NCBI GenBank assembly: GCA_037039925.1 | Contig: JAXRKP010000096.1 | Span: 237,501-301,500 of the forward strand | DNA length: 64,000 bases | Source of the DNA: Doris montereyensis | Taxonomy: Eukaryota; Mollusca; Gastropoda; Nudibranchia; Dorididae | Direction of reading: 5' to 3' | Notes under the pieces: generated by a model | What the model was told of the DNA's origin: nothing | Seen by the model: the letters and a program-made list of their open reading frames with translations, nothing else | Database searches by the model: none | Program-made: the position numbers and the translations under genes | Shown here: positions 1 to 13,100 of the stretch, piece by piece | How positions within the stretch are numbered: the stretch's first letter is position 1 | Layout: every line of letters begins with the position of its first letter

Positions 1-1152
1 GACGAACCAAATTAAAATAATTTGTTAGGATTTTTTCTGCATAGGAAGGCTACATTCAATATCATCTTTAAGAAATAAAATGTATAATGAATAAATGCAA
101 CATGAATAGGAACTTGGTATAGACATCCTTTCATCTGCCTGGGAAATACACATGAGTTGGGCGATAATAAAATGCGTTGTATGGTGATTGCATCAACAAC
201 AGCTTAACCAAAGAAATATCTATAACTATGTTATCATTATTATGACATGATATAATGGATTACACTAGATTGTGAAGTGCAGGAAGATATAGTTTGACAA
301 TTTCATATTTAGCAGCCTCAATTGTCAATGTTGATAGACCTATGCTTTAAAAAAATCAGCTTTCACCACGATTTCATCAGCATAAAGTTAGGAAAATAAT
401 AATGATTTGCATGCAATTTATCCATTTGGGTGCAATTCCAAACCCTTTATGAATCTTCAGGCTGAAAAAAGTGTAACAACGCTATGTTATGAACTAGGGT
501 AGAGTTTTGTATAATTAAGTGAATGCCATTGCGTGTTCTAATCAACTTTTATACAATAAATACAATATTTAGCAAAAATCAAACTGCTTGCTGATGACGT
601 TCTCTTACATACAAAAAGAAGATATACTGAAGATTGCAAAATATTACAAATTGACTTAAATATACTAAGAAATTGAAGAGTAAATGGAAATTGAAGCTGA
701 ATCTAAATAAGTGGCAGGCATCAAAAATATCCAAACAGTCAATTAAGACTATACCTAATCAACAGTGAATAATCATTGACAGTATTCAATACAAAGAAGT
801 ATACAATGCATGTACATAAGAATGAATAACGATACAAACTTAAGGGCAATGCATTATAGTAAAGAATGAAAAGTGGATATCTTTTTAAACTTTTTATCTT
901 ACTCCATTCCATCCACTCTACATTATTTCATGCCGATGGCACAACAAAATAATTGATAAAGAAAGCATGTTACATGTACCTTTAGTCTCTTCATGGGATA
1001 AAGTTACAGCGAGCAAGGACGTTTATATGACATCTTTTGATAGTATATACTTTTAAAACATGGAGATCATTTACGAAAACAAAATTCTGGAACGGACAGT
1101 AAATCAAAATGCAACTGGAGTTCACTCGCACATCACAATCATATAATTCATA
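1..1152. other. Upstream flank of CPSF3; no gene seen except a reverse-transcriptase scrap
   Basis: AT-rich sequence with no supported coding exon. It should contain the CPSF3 promoter, but no TATA or CpG-island signature stands out. The only recognisable content is the RT fragment near 585-830. Confidence 0.6.
585..830 (+). mobile_element. Fragment of CR1/Jockey-like LINE reverse transcriptase
   Basis: Translation across this stretch gives KLLADDVLLHT, then DCKILQIDLNILRN and, after a stop, KWKLKLNLNKW. This is the YADD-type catalytic block followed by the standard 'L..DL..L..W...W.L..N..K' spacing of LINE reverse transcriptases. Stops and lack of flanking domains show a decayed fragment. 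Confidence 0.5.
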
Positions 1153-4100
1153 ATGGCGGCGCCAGCTCCCGTAGAGGAAAGTGATATTTTGCAAATTCGT
1201 CCTCTGTGAGTAATTTCATGAAGTATCATGTGTCCTTTCAGTTAAAAAGAAAGTTTGGCAGAGGCAGAGTCGCCGTTAAAAATTTACTGACTTTTGCAGT
1301 GACAATATTTGAGAAAATGTTACCAAAGAGGAGGGTTCAGGTTAGGGAGAGAAACTACTACACTACAACTACACTTACATCTAGATATCTAGATCTAGAG
1401 ATCTAGATTCTAGCCCTAGAGTAAGAAAGAAGAAAGATAGAGATGGGGATGAGAAAAGAGAAATTGTTGAAATAGATCAATTTGAATAGCCTACTATGAG
1501 GGGCACAATCTACTAAAATGTACAGGGCAAATGCCAGATTGAGATGGAACATCATCTTTTAAAGTCTTGTATTTTGCACTTTTGTTTTTGTCTTTAGTTA
1601 GAGAGAATCTAGATCTAGCACTTTTATGATTGTTTGAGACAGATCTTATAGTTTTTCATATATAAGTGACCAATGCAGGTCTTAGAAGAGAAACGGTTTA
1701 TAATTGTTGAGGGGGGGGGGGGGGGGCGCCACCTGGATTGGACGAGTTTGGTACTCAAAAAATGTTGATTATTTGTTCCTTATTTCTTCGGGTAGTACAA
1801 TCATTTATCTACAAGTTTTCGGCAGGAAGATGTCCATATGGCATTTAATTGTTTTGTTACACAATATTTTGTAGGTGAGGGTAAGTGAAAACAGTCAAAA
1901 TTTTTACGTAAATTACCCAAACACTGACTGAAGAAGATGGCACTGAAAACCCGTATATCAGGCCAGCTATTGTCACACAATGCCACATCTGGTGACATGG
2001 TCTATCGACAAGCCCCCTCGCCGAGTTGGCCTAGCGTTGAGGTGTGGGTTAAATGTGCGAGCAATGAATTTGTTTTGTAAATATAATGCCGTGACGTGCA
2101 CAAGTATAGGAATAGAGGAATAAAGCAAAAAAGTCTTTATGACGTCTGTTTTCATAAAAGTTCACATCCAAACCTAGATTTACAATCCTCTTTACATAAT
2201 ATAAGTAACAATGTGAGAGACTGTCGAAAGAGTAAGGGGCCTGTTACAAGAAGGGCAGCCCATTTGAAGTTTCTTTTTGTGTTATTTCCTTTGCATTTTT
2301 CTCAAAATGTTTTTTTCCCCCACTAAATTTCTATCTCCTCTCCTCCGTCATTTTCCCACCAATTTGTATAATATTTGGCACACAGGTTCCTCTCGTCAAT
2401 GTTATAAGAATAATGTTGGAATTTTTTTATATCTTGTAAACTTTTTGAGAAAATATTTTTTTGATGTAATAAAAATGCCATTTTTGCATATTATATATAT
2501 TATATTAAACAATATTCTGATACTTAAAATGTTATTTTCAAAAATTCATAAAAAAAACAATTATCCAAAATATATTTTTTAAAATCCACCGTCACTCTTT
2601 AGATAGTGAATGGAAAAAACGATCTGCACAGGTTTTGAGTGATTTTATTCATAGCTAAGAGAGGCTGTTTCCTTGGCAACGAAGGACGCTACCAACTTGT
2701 CAATGATATAGGAATGACTATATATTGACAGTTACCTATATATATACTAAAATCAAAACCCTAACTCACTAGCAAAATAAACCACTTCAGGAGGTCTTTT
2801 AAGGGTCGTAGGGGTGAATATTGAAATGAATTTTTCTGTTTCTCACACAGTTTTATTTGGAAGTGAGAATCTCCAAAATGTGTTGGTTTGTTGGGTGCTA
2901 TGATCAATGTTCCCGCTTATTTGTTCTAATTTAGTCATTGTGCATACATTTTTAGTGTTGTGCAAAGTTTGACTAAAAAATCCCAATTGTGTGCACTGTC
3001 CGTGAGAACGAACGTTAGACAAGAATTTATTTTTTTTTTATGCGCGCAGACATTTCTCAACTGTGCGCACCTTTTCTCCGTGGTGTGTGTGAGCACAGCT
3101 TAGAGGGAACACATGGGTTATGATCCCTGGACCAAACAGAGGATAACGCTGAACTTTAACTTTTTACCACTCTGCCTAGGTAAGGTAGGCATGTATGTTG
3201 ATAAGGAAGTTTATGACATCGCCTTACTTCAACTGGTGGAAGGTTTCAGCGACTTTCCCCGTCTTACTCTCTTTATGCATTGATACTTTCAGATGACATG
3301 AGTTGACTTCTTTCATTTCAAATATCATCACAATGTCTGCTCTAGTGAGGGAAATTTGCTTACAAATGTTGCAACTTTGATATCTTTTTACATATTAATA
3401 CATTGCAAGCTATGTAAATCACAACCTTTACATTTATAAATCTTTGTACTAATCTACATACCAAATATTCTTATGGCCTCATTTTAAATTGCTTTGCTGG
3501 CTGTTTCTTTGCATTGTCTACCAAGGTTTTTGTTGAAATTTTCCGGTCTTTACGTCAAATTTGACCATCAAACTGCTGACTAACGACAGAGTTGTTTGTA
3601 TACAGTATTGATTAAGAGATTCAGTGTTTTCATGTTTCACAGAAATGGAGATATATTTCAAATGTGTCCATATTTGAGTAGGTCACCATAATATTCAATT
3701 CTACACAAGATTAAAATATTTGGCACAGAAATCTTCAAAGGTTTAATCTTTCTTTCTTTCTTTATCAGTTCCCATTCTACCTTTTGGTTTATAGGTTCAG
3801 ATGCCCGAGATTATCTTTCTCCAGGATGCCCTATTCTCGCATTTTCTGTTTCCTTCCAAAAAAGTTAAAATTCTATGCTTCAATGCCTCTTTTATATCTT
3901 CTTCCCACTTTCTCCAAGGTCTGCTTTTTGGTCTTTTACCTTGGGCTTTAGCACTGTATACTGATTTAGCTATTCTATTGTCATTCATTTTGTTTACATG
4001 CCCAAACCATCTCAATTGATTTGTTTCTATCTTAGTTTTTATGCCATCTGCTTTGGTTTGATCTCTTATTGTTGTGTTTCTAATTTTGTCTCTTTTAGTT

Positions 4101-7100
4101 TTCCCTACTACTCTTCTTAAATATTTCATTTCAGCTGCCTGTATTCTCTACTGTCTAAGGTCCAGGTTTTGCTGCCATAGAGGAAAGTAGGACAATAAAC
4201 TGTATTGTCAAGTATACTGTCAGGGTTAACTCCCTAAGCCTTTAGTCATTCAAGACCAGCCTGCAAGGCAACAGGTTGTTATTTTCTGTCCGTGTTAACT
4301 CCGTTAGCCTTTGGTCAGTCAAGACTGGCCTGCAAGGCAGCAGGTTGTTTTCTTTCAGGGTTAACTCCCTTAGCCTTTGGTCAGCCAAGACCTGCCTGCA
4401 AGGCAGCAGGAGACTCGTGGAGGGCGGTATCATCTCAAAGTGAAAATTATAAATAATGGCATTTTTTTCTCCTTTTCAGAGGTGCAGGACAAGAAGTGGG
4501 AAGATCATGTCATTTATTGGAATTCAAAGGGAAGAAAATCTTGGTAATTACTGTTTGTTTCAGCAGTCATTGTCTTGTCAATTTTGGTCTGTTACTGTTT
4601 GGTCATTTGTCACAACATGCAATGCATACATAGCTACCAACTAGTGTGTTAAAAATATATTTAGTATGTGTGTTTTGGTTTTAAGTCTGTAAGTCACTAT
4701 TTACCTTGTAAAGTATGTACATGAGGGTTAACTGTAATTTTTGTTCAAAGAAACTCAAGTCAACGGCATTGCATTTCAACAGAAAGGCCAGCCACCAGTA
4801 AACTTTTTGTTATTTACGTAAAGCTCAAGTTTGCAATATTTCCTGGGATATTATGTGTCGTCACGCAAGTTAGCATTAGTTTGTGCGGTCAGAATCTGTT
4901 TTTCAATTTTAAAAAGATGGCAGCTATGTGCGTAGCTTACTTGGAGTACAAGAAAGAAAGAAAGAAAAAAAATTCCTAGTGATGGTTGTGTTTTGAAGGG
5001 AAGTGTAAAAATCTTATGTTGACACTAAGATACACTGTATCGTGTCAGAGGCTAGATAGGTCACTTGATCTTTAAATGGCCCATACATCTTAATACAATC
5101 ATGTAGTTTTAAAAATAATTGAACATACAGTAATCAATAAGAACAATGAACATTCATTCATCATACAAGTATTTTTAATTATAGAGCTCCATGTCAATGG
5201 CATTTTTAAAGAATTAATACTTTTTTTTTAAAATATAAGTTTTGGACTGTAAATTCTTCCATGTTTTAACTGTTCTTGTAATGAAAATAATGCTGTCTAA
5301 CAGAAGTTGTGGCGTCGGTGGCCGAGCGGTTATACTGCCGGACTGTGGATTATGAAGTCCCAGGATCGAATCCTAGCAAAGCCAGGTTCGACGTTGTGTT
5401 CCTTGGGAAAGACACTTAACACACATTTTTCCCACTCTCCCAGGTGCAAATGGGTACAATCACTAGTTTGGGAGTAAAATTCCTGCGTCAAACTAGCATC
5501 CTGGCCAGGAGGTGATTATTATCACTTGTTCCGCTTCACGCTATAGAAACTGGGATAAGCTCCGGCTCTATAGGCCTTAAGGGCCTTGAAGGAACTTTAC
5601 TAACAGAAATAGAACTTCCTGTAATATATATCTTGAGTCATTCTTCCGGAGTAAAATTTGCATGAGAATAGTTGAAAAATGAACACTTATTTTGTTGGCT
5701 CCTTCGAGACCTTTAACTATTATAAATAAATGTTTATAATTTATATGTGCAATATTGCTTTCATTTCACATTAATATTAATGAAAGATTTTGTAAGTTTT
5801 TTTGGGTTTTTTTTGCTTTATTAAAAAAAAAATGTTTTGTTCTTTCTCTTCAGAGCTCAACATTGACTGATTTGTATTTTTGTTATTTAATCCACATCTT
5901 GTCCATGTCTTTTTACAATCTTATGAAACGAAAATCTATTTGCTGAAGCATTATTAGCGCTTTTGTTTTGTCTTTACAGTTGGATTGTGGGATTCATCCA
6001 GGAATGAGTGGCATGGATTCCTTACCATTTCTAGATATCATAGACCCAGAAGAAATTGATTTGCTTCTCATTAGTCAGTGAGTTGGTTTATTGGTTATTG
6101 CTCCATTGAGTATCTTGATTCTTTGATAATAATATTATAATACAATTTACTAAGGCAGTAATAATTGTGTAGATTCATACAATTCAAAGCGTAAATGTTC
6201 TACAGATTTAATCATAGATAAAACATTTAAATGTAGCACAATCATGCCATGTTCTTATATCTACTATGTACCCGTTACCTGTCTATCTATGTGTATCTAT
6301 CTATCTATGCTCACATCACTATACATTGTCTATTATTTACTCTTTTGCTACCAGGGAGTTTTCCCCGGGCCCTATCAGTGACAAACTTTCTGATTCTAAC
6401 AACCCTCAATAAAATTAAAGTTTGGAGTTCAATTTTTTATATTAACCGCATGTATTATATATGGAAAGAAAGGGGATACACTGATCTTTCTAAAAATATT
6501 GCAGACAATTATCATTCTATAACATGAGAAAAACAAATTAGGGGCCAAAATATGTTGATGAAAAAAGTTTTCACAAGTAACATAATGTCAACTTACATTT
6601 TACTGTTGCTCCAATTCATCTAATACTCCAGTAGATTGTTTATTGTTTATATATGTAAAGTCCATGCAAACTGTATGCCCACTGAATAAATGATAAAAAA
6701 GTTGCCAAAGAAAAACTAAAATCACATGTGAAGACAAAAATATTTGTTTAAATCCCGGTTGGTTCTTCCATCTGCTACCTCAGTCCATTGTAGTTGTTCT
6801 CCAGTCCCCTCCCAACACTCTCCCAACACTGACACTAGCCCCAGCACTAGTAGTAGTACTAGGTCTAGTAGCACTGACAAGCCCCAGCACTAGTAGTAGT
6901 ACTAGGTCTAGTAGCACTGACACTACCCAGCACTAGTAGTAGTACTAGGTCTAGTAGCACTGACACTAGCCCCAGCACTAGTAGTAGTACTAGGTCTAGT
7001 AGCACTGACACTAGCCCCAGCACTAGTAGTAGTACTAGGTCTAGTAGCACTGACACTAGCCCCAGCACTGGTAGTAGGTCTAGTCACTGACACTAGCCCC

Positions 7101-10100
7101 AGTCTAGTAGTACACTGACACTGACACTAGCCCCAGCACTAGTAGTAGTACTAGGTCTAGTAGCACTGACACTAGCCCCAGCACTAGTAGTAGTACTAGG
7201 TCTAGTAGCACTGACACTAACCCCAGCACTAGCACTAGTCTAGTAGCACTAGCACTAGTAGTAGTACTAGGTCTAGTAGCACTGACACTAGCCCCAGCAC
7301 TAGTAGTAGTACTAGGTCTAGTAGCACTGACACTAGCCCCAGCACTAGTAGTAGTACTAGGTCTAGTAGCACTGACACTAGCCCCAGCACTAGTAGTAGT
7401 AGGTCTAGCACTGACACTAGCCCCAGCACTAGTAGTAGTACTAGGTCTAGTAGCACTGACACTAGCCCCAGCACTAGTAGTAGTACTAGGTCTAGTAGCA
7501 CTGACACTAGCCCCAGCACTGGTAGTAGTACTAGGTCTAGTAGCACTGACACAAGCCCCAGCTAGGTCTAGTAGCACTGACACTAGCCCCAGCACTAGTA
7601 GTCTAGGTCTAGTAGCACTGACACAAGCCCCAGCACTAGTAACAGTACTAGGTCTAGTAGCAGTAGCCCCAGCACTGACTAGTAGCACTGACTCTACTTT
7701 GTTTGCTGCTAGCAGCACTACCTCTAGATCCACTACTGTTCACAGGCCTCTTTCACTTACCAACGTAAGACAACACAGCTGTCCGCCCACGCCCACCTCC
7801 TGTGTTGTGATCATCATCGCTACTTCTACTATTACTGTCAGTTTCATAATTTCTCGCACTACTAGAACCATCACTATCATCACTCAACACTGAAGGCTAA
7901 TTGTCGTCATCCTGGGTCCATAAATTCAACAGTTCTCGAGCTCTATCAGCTGAAAACCTTGTTGGACGGCTAGAACCAGATGCACTTTGATCCATAATAA
8001 ACAAAACTCACTCCGGGAACAATATACAACTCAGACAAATGCGTCAAATAGTACTAGATCTAGACACATGTGTGGGTTTGTTGACATCTAGAGCGAGGAG
8101 GAAGTCAAGTAGTTATTTCATAATGTTAGATTGGGTTTAGGTTACGATTATTGCAAAAGTAGGACCTATTTGGAAAATGAAAGTAGCGGAGAGCCGTGTT
8201 TCACGGCTCGTGGTCTAAAATGGAGGGTGAGAGGAGCCGTGAAACATGGCTCGTGGTAGTGAAAGAGTTAAGTATAAGAATAATGTGGTAAAAGGAAGCA
8301 TATTTCATTGTTAAATAATCTTTCATGGAGAATTTGTAGCATTCTCTTCCCTAAAAGTGATCGAGCTGTCACTTATTGGGGATGGGGGGTTGGTCCTGGA
8401 CATGTTTTTTAGATTATTATTTTTATTATAGACAATTTTAACCACCAGCATTGTACTCGGCATGTCAAAATTAGCTGGGGGAAATATCAATTTTTTTCCT
8501 TTTGTCATATGGTTGCCATGGGAACGTCGCCATTTTGGATTTTCATTCGAAAATACCAACAATTTCACTTCAAATAGGCTTTTTCAGTTTTTAACAAACT
8601 TGGCTATCACTTTGCACACATTATTCGGTTCAATATCTAGCCGCACTCACTAGCTTTTTTTCATAAATTTAACGGTTATGAATTTGTTAAAAATACCTTT
8701 CCAACTTTTTGCAAATTTAATCACCCAAAAAATTCTTTTGCAAAAATTTGAAGAGATATCAAAAATCGCTATTAGATGAAATTTTTAATTGTGTCATAGA
8801 TGCTATATACCTAAATTGGGAACAATCAGACAATAAATTTAAAAGTAGATTGCTCATCACTGTCCAAAAGTAACATTTTGAGAAATCACTTTAACAATTT
8901 CTTGTTATTTTAATGTTTTTTTGCATATAAACCTAGAAAAGAATATGTACAATATATTGAAACATCATACAATTTTGAGAGGCTATCAAATACTTCATGT
9001 CGACCCTGTTTCGACTGCTCCAGGTCCCTTTTACTCATGTCGGGATGGCACTTTTCTTATAACAGGTGTGCAGAATGTTTCCCGTAATTTTTGGTCGAAC
9101 TTAGCTAATATTGAAAATAAATCCTCAAAAATACATGTTTCGGATAGAGTACTTTGTGGTGATTAAAATGAGACCAACTTGTTATACTTTAGACAATTTC
9201 CGGCCTTTATGGTACAACCGATGAATTAAAGGTTACGCTGGAAGCATTTCTAAAAAAAAATCGTATAAAATGAAAGAACCGATACTGAGCCTTTGTTATG
9301 GTGTCAATGTGAAGGGAATGAGCTGCTCCATCCAGTAGTGCCATAAATGAGAATGGTCATATTTGGGGTAAAAATACCTTCCTCGGGATCCCCCCCCCCC
9401 CACAAAGTTAAGGAAAGGGGCTGATTCCACCCTTCCTTTTTCTTCCAGTTATAAAATTAAGTTACTCACTTCAGTTTAAGTTAATCACAGGCTTTTGTTG
9501 TGTTTGTTACAGCTTTCATCTGGATCATTGTGGTGGTTTGCCATATTTTCTGCAAAAAAAACCGCCTTCAAAGGTCGATGTTTCATGACCCATGCTACTA
9601 AAGCTATTTACAGATGGTTGCTTTCAGATTACGTTAAAGTCAGGTGCGTCTCTTACCTTTTTGTTTTTTTTCCTGTAATTTTTCTTCTGATATTTGATAT
9701 AATTTTTGCAAGCATTTTGAGAAAATTTCATGTTTATGGTTACATTTAAAAAACATAATGTTGGTCTTTTCAATGTAGACATTTATTTATTTATTTACGA
9801 TAATCAAGAGTCCTTTTCTGTTTATTGTTATGTAAAGTCCAATGATTGATCCCTTTAAGAAATTTAATCAATGTTATGAACTATTTTCAGCAACATTTCC
9901 TCTGATGATCAGCTGTATGCTGACAGCGATATTGAGAAGACAATGCACAGGATAGAGACTGTGAACTTCCACCAGGTGCGAAGGGTTTTTTTATTTCAGT
10001 TGTGAATCAGGATAGGATGCTTGATTGATTTTGTTCATAATTTCACCTTTTTCAACCATAGACTTTAGGCATCCTGTTTAATTATTGGTTATGCCTGTGA

Positions 10101-13100
10101 TCAAGCATCACTTCAGAATATCACATCAAGTCTTGTTTCATCCAAATAGTAACTCCCAATTTCCATAATTTTAATTAAGGGGTGATGCATCTCGATTATG
10201 AATAACTCTACACTATCAACTGAAAACGAGTCATGTTACTTGTCCTCATGGGTGCCAGATCTCCGGTTTATTCCGAATTCGGTTTTCAAATATCTTAGAA
10301 AATACCGTTCCGGTTTTTCGTTTCGATAATTGCCGGTAAATATAATATATAAGCTAAAGAGATTTGTTGAACTTTGCTGATGTACTGAGATGTTTACTCG
10401 GAAACCGGAAATCTTTTTTCGCTGAAGGCACGGAAATGCCCTAATTCAGTATTTGCAATGCGCATGTCTACCGCGTCTTTTCGGTTTCCTCCCGACCAAG
10501 GGACTTTTTTTCTTTCATTCTTCGTGGTCAATCGTCCGGTCTGGTCGTAATCTCAAATCTCAACACGTGTTTTCTCATTGAAATTGGATTATTAAGTTGG
10601 ATTTCTTTCAATACTTCATTTGGATATTTATTTTGTTTATTATTCTAGTCTATAATAATTATCGGCCAGTGTAAATTTATTCTTTATTGACTTTTACAGA
10701 CTTCCGGTTTGGTTGGTTTTCAAAATTAGGTTTCAGGATTCATCACCGGGAGGTGCTGGCTACCATGCTTGTCCTTTTCTTTTTCAATGCAATTTGGTTG
10801 AAATATTACCTATTAATGTAGCCTATAATATACAAATGTTTCAAAATATTATAAAATCTTGTTGACTTATCACAGGTGTTGAAAATATAGTTTGGTCTGT
10901 ACACTAGGCATGGGTCTTTTAAGTATAAACAAAATTAATTAAAGCTTTTCATGTTTATGCTAGAACTGGATTGAAAACACAAGTATGAAAGGATTTTTAT
11001 CAGGAAGTTTGTTACATGCAGTGCTTCTACTGCCATCAGGAATGCAGTGTCCTATGGGATATACGTGGTTGGTGAAGTGCTTTAACATGTATTCCTTTGA
11101 TTAAAACTGACTACACACCCATGTCTAGATTTTCAAAGCTACTCTTAGTCTACGTTTTTAAACTGATGCAACACCTTATCTCTCTTTTCTAGTCTTAACA
11201 TTTTTAATAAAACATTTTAAAATCATCTCTCTCATTTATGAAGACGTTGATGGGAGGCGGGGGCAACAGTCTGGTCTCTTAAGATATTTATATACGCATC
11301 CAACCAGTGGGTGGTTGGCGGAGGCTGCTGGTAGGTCCAACTTCTTTCTTTTTACTCTTTCAATTCTCTTTTTTCTTGATACTTCCTCTTAATTCACCCT
11401 GACATCGCCACATTGGTGGACAGGGTAAATTTCAATTAAACAAAGTATCCAACCATCTACTTCAAAAAGAATTGCCACATGTGTAACAGAGAGAGAGGGA
11501 CAGGGCAAGCCAAAACAAAAAGGTTTTGATGTGCTGTATACAACCCAATGGAGACACCTATGCATTTTCACAATCTGACATACCTGTACCAGCCTTTTGA
11601 ACTTAACTGCATGTTCTATATATTTCTATTCATAACTTGAGAGATTTTTACTCTGAAACTTTCATTTAAGGTGTTTTTCTGTGATGGTCATCTTGAGTAT
11701 GAAATAATTTTATTGCTGTTACTGGGTTTTTCGGTTGCAAAAAGAATGAATCTCCAACAATAAACTGAAAGTATATCTAAAAAAAATTGGTCACAATGGT
11801 GAAGGTGATGACCTTTTTTGTGTGTAGGTCATCATATGGCGTGTGGGCTTTTCAATTATGCCCAACATGATTTAAACGAAGAAGAAAAACTTACACAAGT
11901 TCTTCTTTAGTCAGTAAAATAGAATTTATTCTAATGTTAATTCATAAAGTTCAAATTGTGTTATATTTTGATTCACTTGCAGGAAACAGAAATAAATGGT
12001 GTGAGGTTCTGGTGCTACTCTGCTGGACACGTCTTGGGGGCAGCCATGTTTATGATAGAAATTGCTGGTGTAAAGGTGTGTTCATGTGTGTGCAAAGCTG
12101 TCTGGTAGACTCGGCCTACAAAACATCCACAGAAAATTCATAGTCAGTACAAAACAAAAATCAGGTCCTCACTAAGATGATGTGAGTCAAGTTCCATAGC
12201 TGCCAACCAGTATGTAAAAAAATGTATTTAGTACGTTGTTTTGGATTTAAGTCTGTAAGTCTTATTTACCTTGAAAAGTACATATTTGATTATGTTTTAA
12301 CTTTTTTTTTTTTAAGAAACCGTTAGTAAATGGCAGAGACTGAAAGGTTGTGTTGATAGTCTGGAAACACCATTCTGAGTTCGTAAAACTACTGCCGCAC
12401 TTTGCCAGAAAGATCACCAATCCCTTAAAGGATTTCAGGCTAAAAGATCAATGATGTCTGGAATATCATAGGCTATCGTGTAAGTTAGAATTAGTTTGCG
12501 TGGTCAGAGTTTGTTTTTCAATTTGAAAAGGTTGGCAGCCATGAAGTCTTAAGGACCATGCTCTTTCTGCGCCCTGGTACTTTTTTTTTTCTCTCCAATC
12601 ATTAACGCCTCACCATCAGTTGAACAATTGACTCAAGGAAAGGGGCAAAGGAAGAAAATGGCATGCTCCTCAGGGAGGTGGGAAGGATTTTGAATGTAAA
12701 AAGACTGCTGGGGAATAAATGATATACAGATGGTGAGCCTGCACTTGTGCAGGGATACAGACTGTAAATTCATATTTATCTTTTATCTTTCTATCCTTAT
12801 TGTTGTTAAAAGTTGAGTTTCACAGCTTACCTTCGTCTAAATCCATATTTGATATCTGTTTGGATCCTCTTCTCGCTCAAAGCTGTTTCACGTGGTTGTT
12901 CCTATGTGTTTTAAATGTCAGAAACTGAAATAACAGTTACGGTTTGCAAATAACAGTTACGGTTTGCTTTTCAATTGGGATATTTTATAATTTTGTACAT
13001 TGGCAATTGAAATGCAAATAAAACATTTGTTTCGTTTTCTCAGGTTTTGTATACAGGTGATTACTCCAGACAGGAGGACAGACATTTGATGTGTGCTGAG

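Larger units (their letters stand above)
6336..8271 (-). mobile_element. piggyBac-like non-autonomous element carrying a coding-type minisatellite
   Basis: Ends are (TTTA)CTCTTTTGCTACCA on the left and TGGTAGTGAAAGAG(TTAA) on the right: inverted repeats of the piggyBac type beside a TTAA-like target. On the minus strand, ATG at 7995 opens [19 protein letters not shown], resembling N-termini of piggyBac-derived proteins; a stop follows after 32 codons, then an acidic Ser/Asp stretch in the same frame to about 7760. No transposase catalytic domain remains. The centre is a 45-bp repeat array. CPSF3 intron 3. Confidence 0.72.

Noticed and set aside
5311..5385. Possible tRNA gene (A and B boxes)
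   Set aside because: No clean cloverleaf; continues into a SINE body with exact target duplications on both sides.
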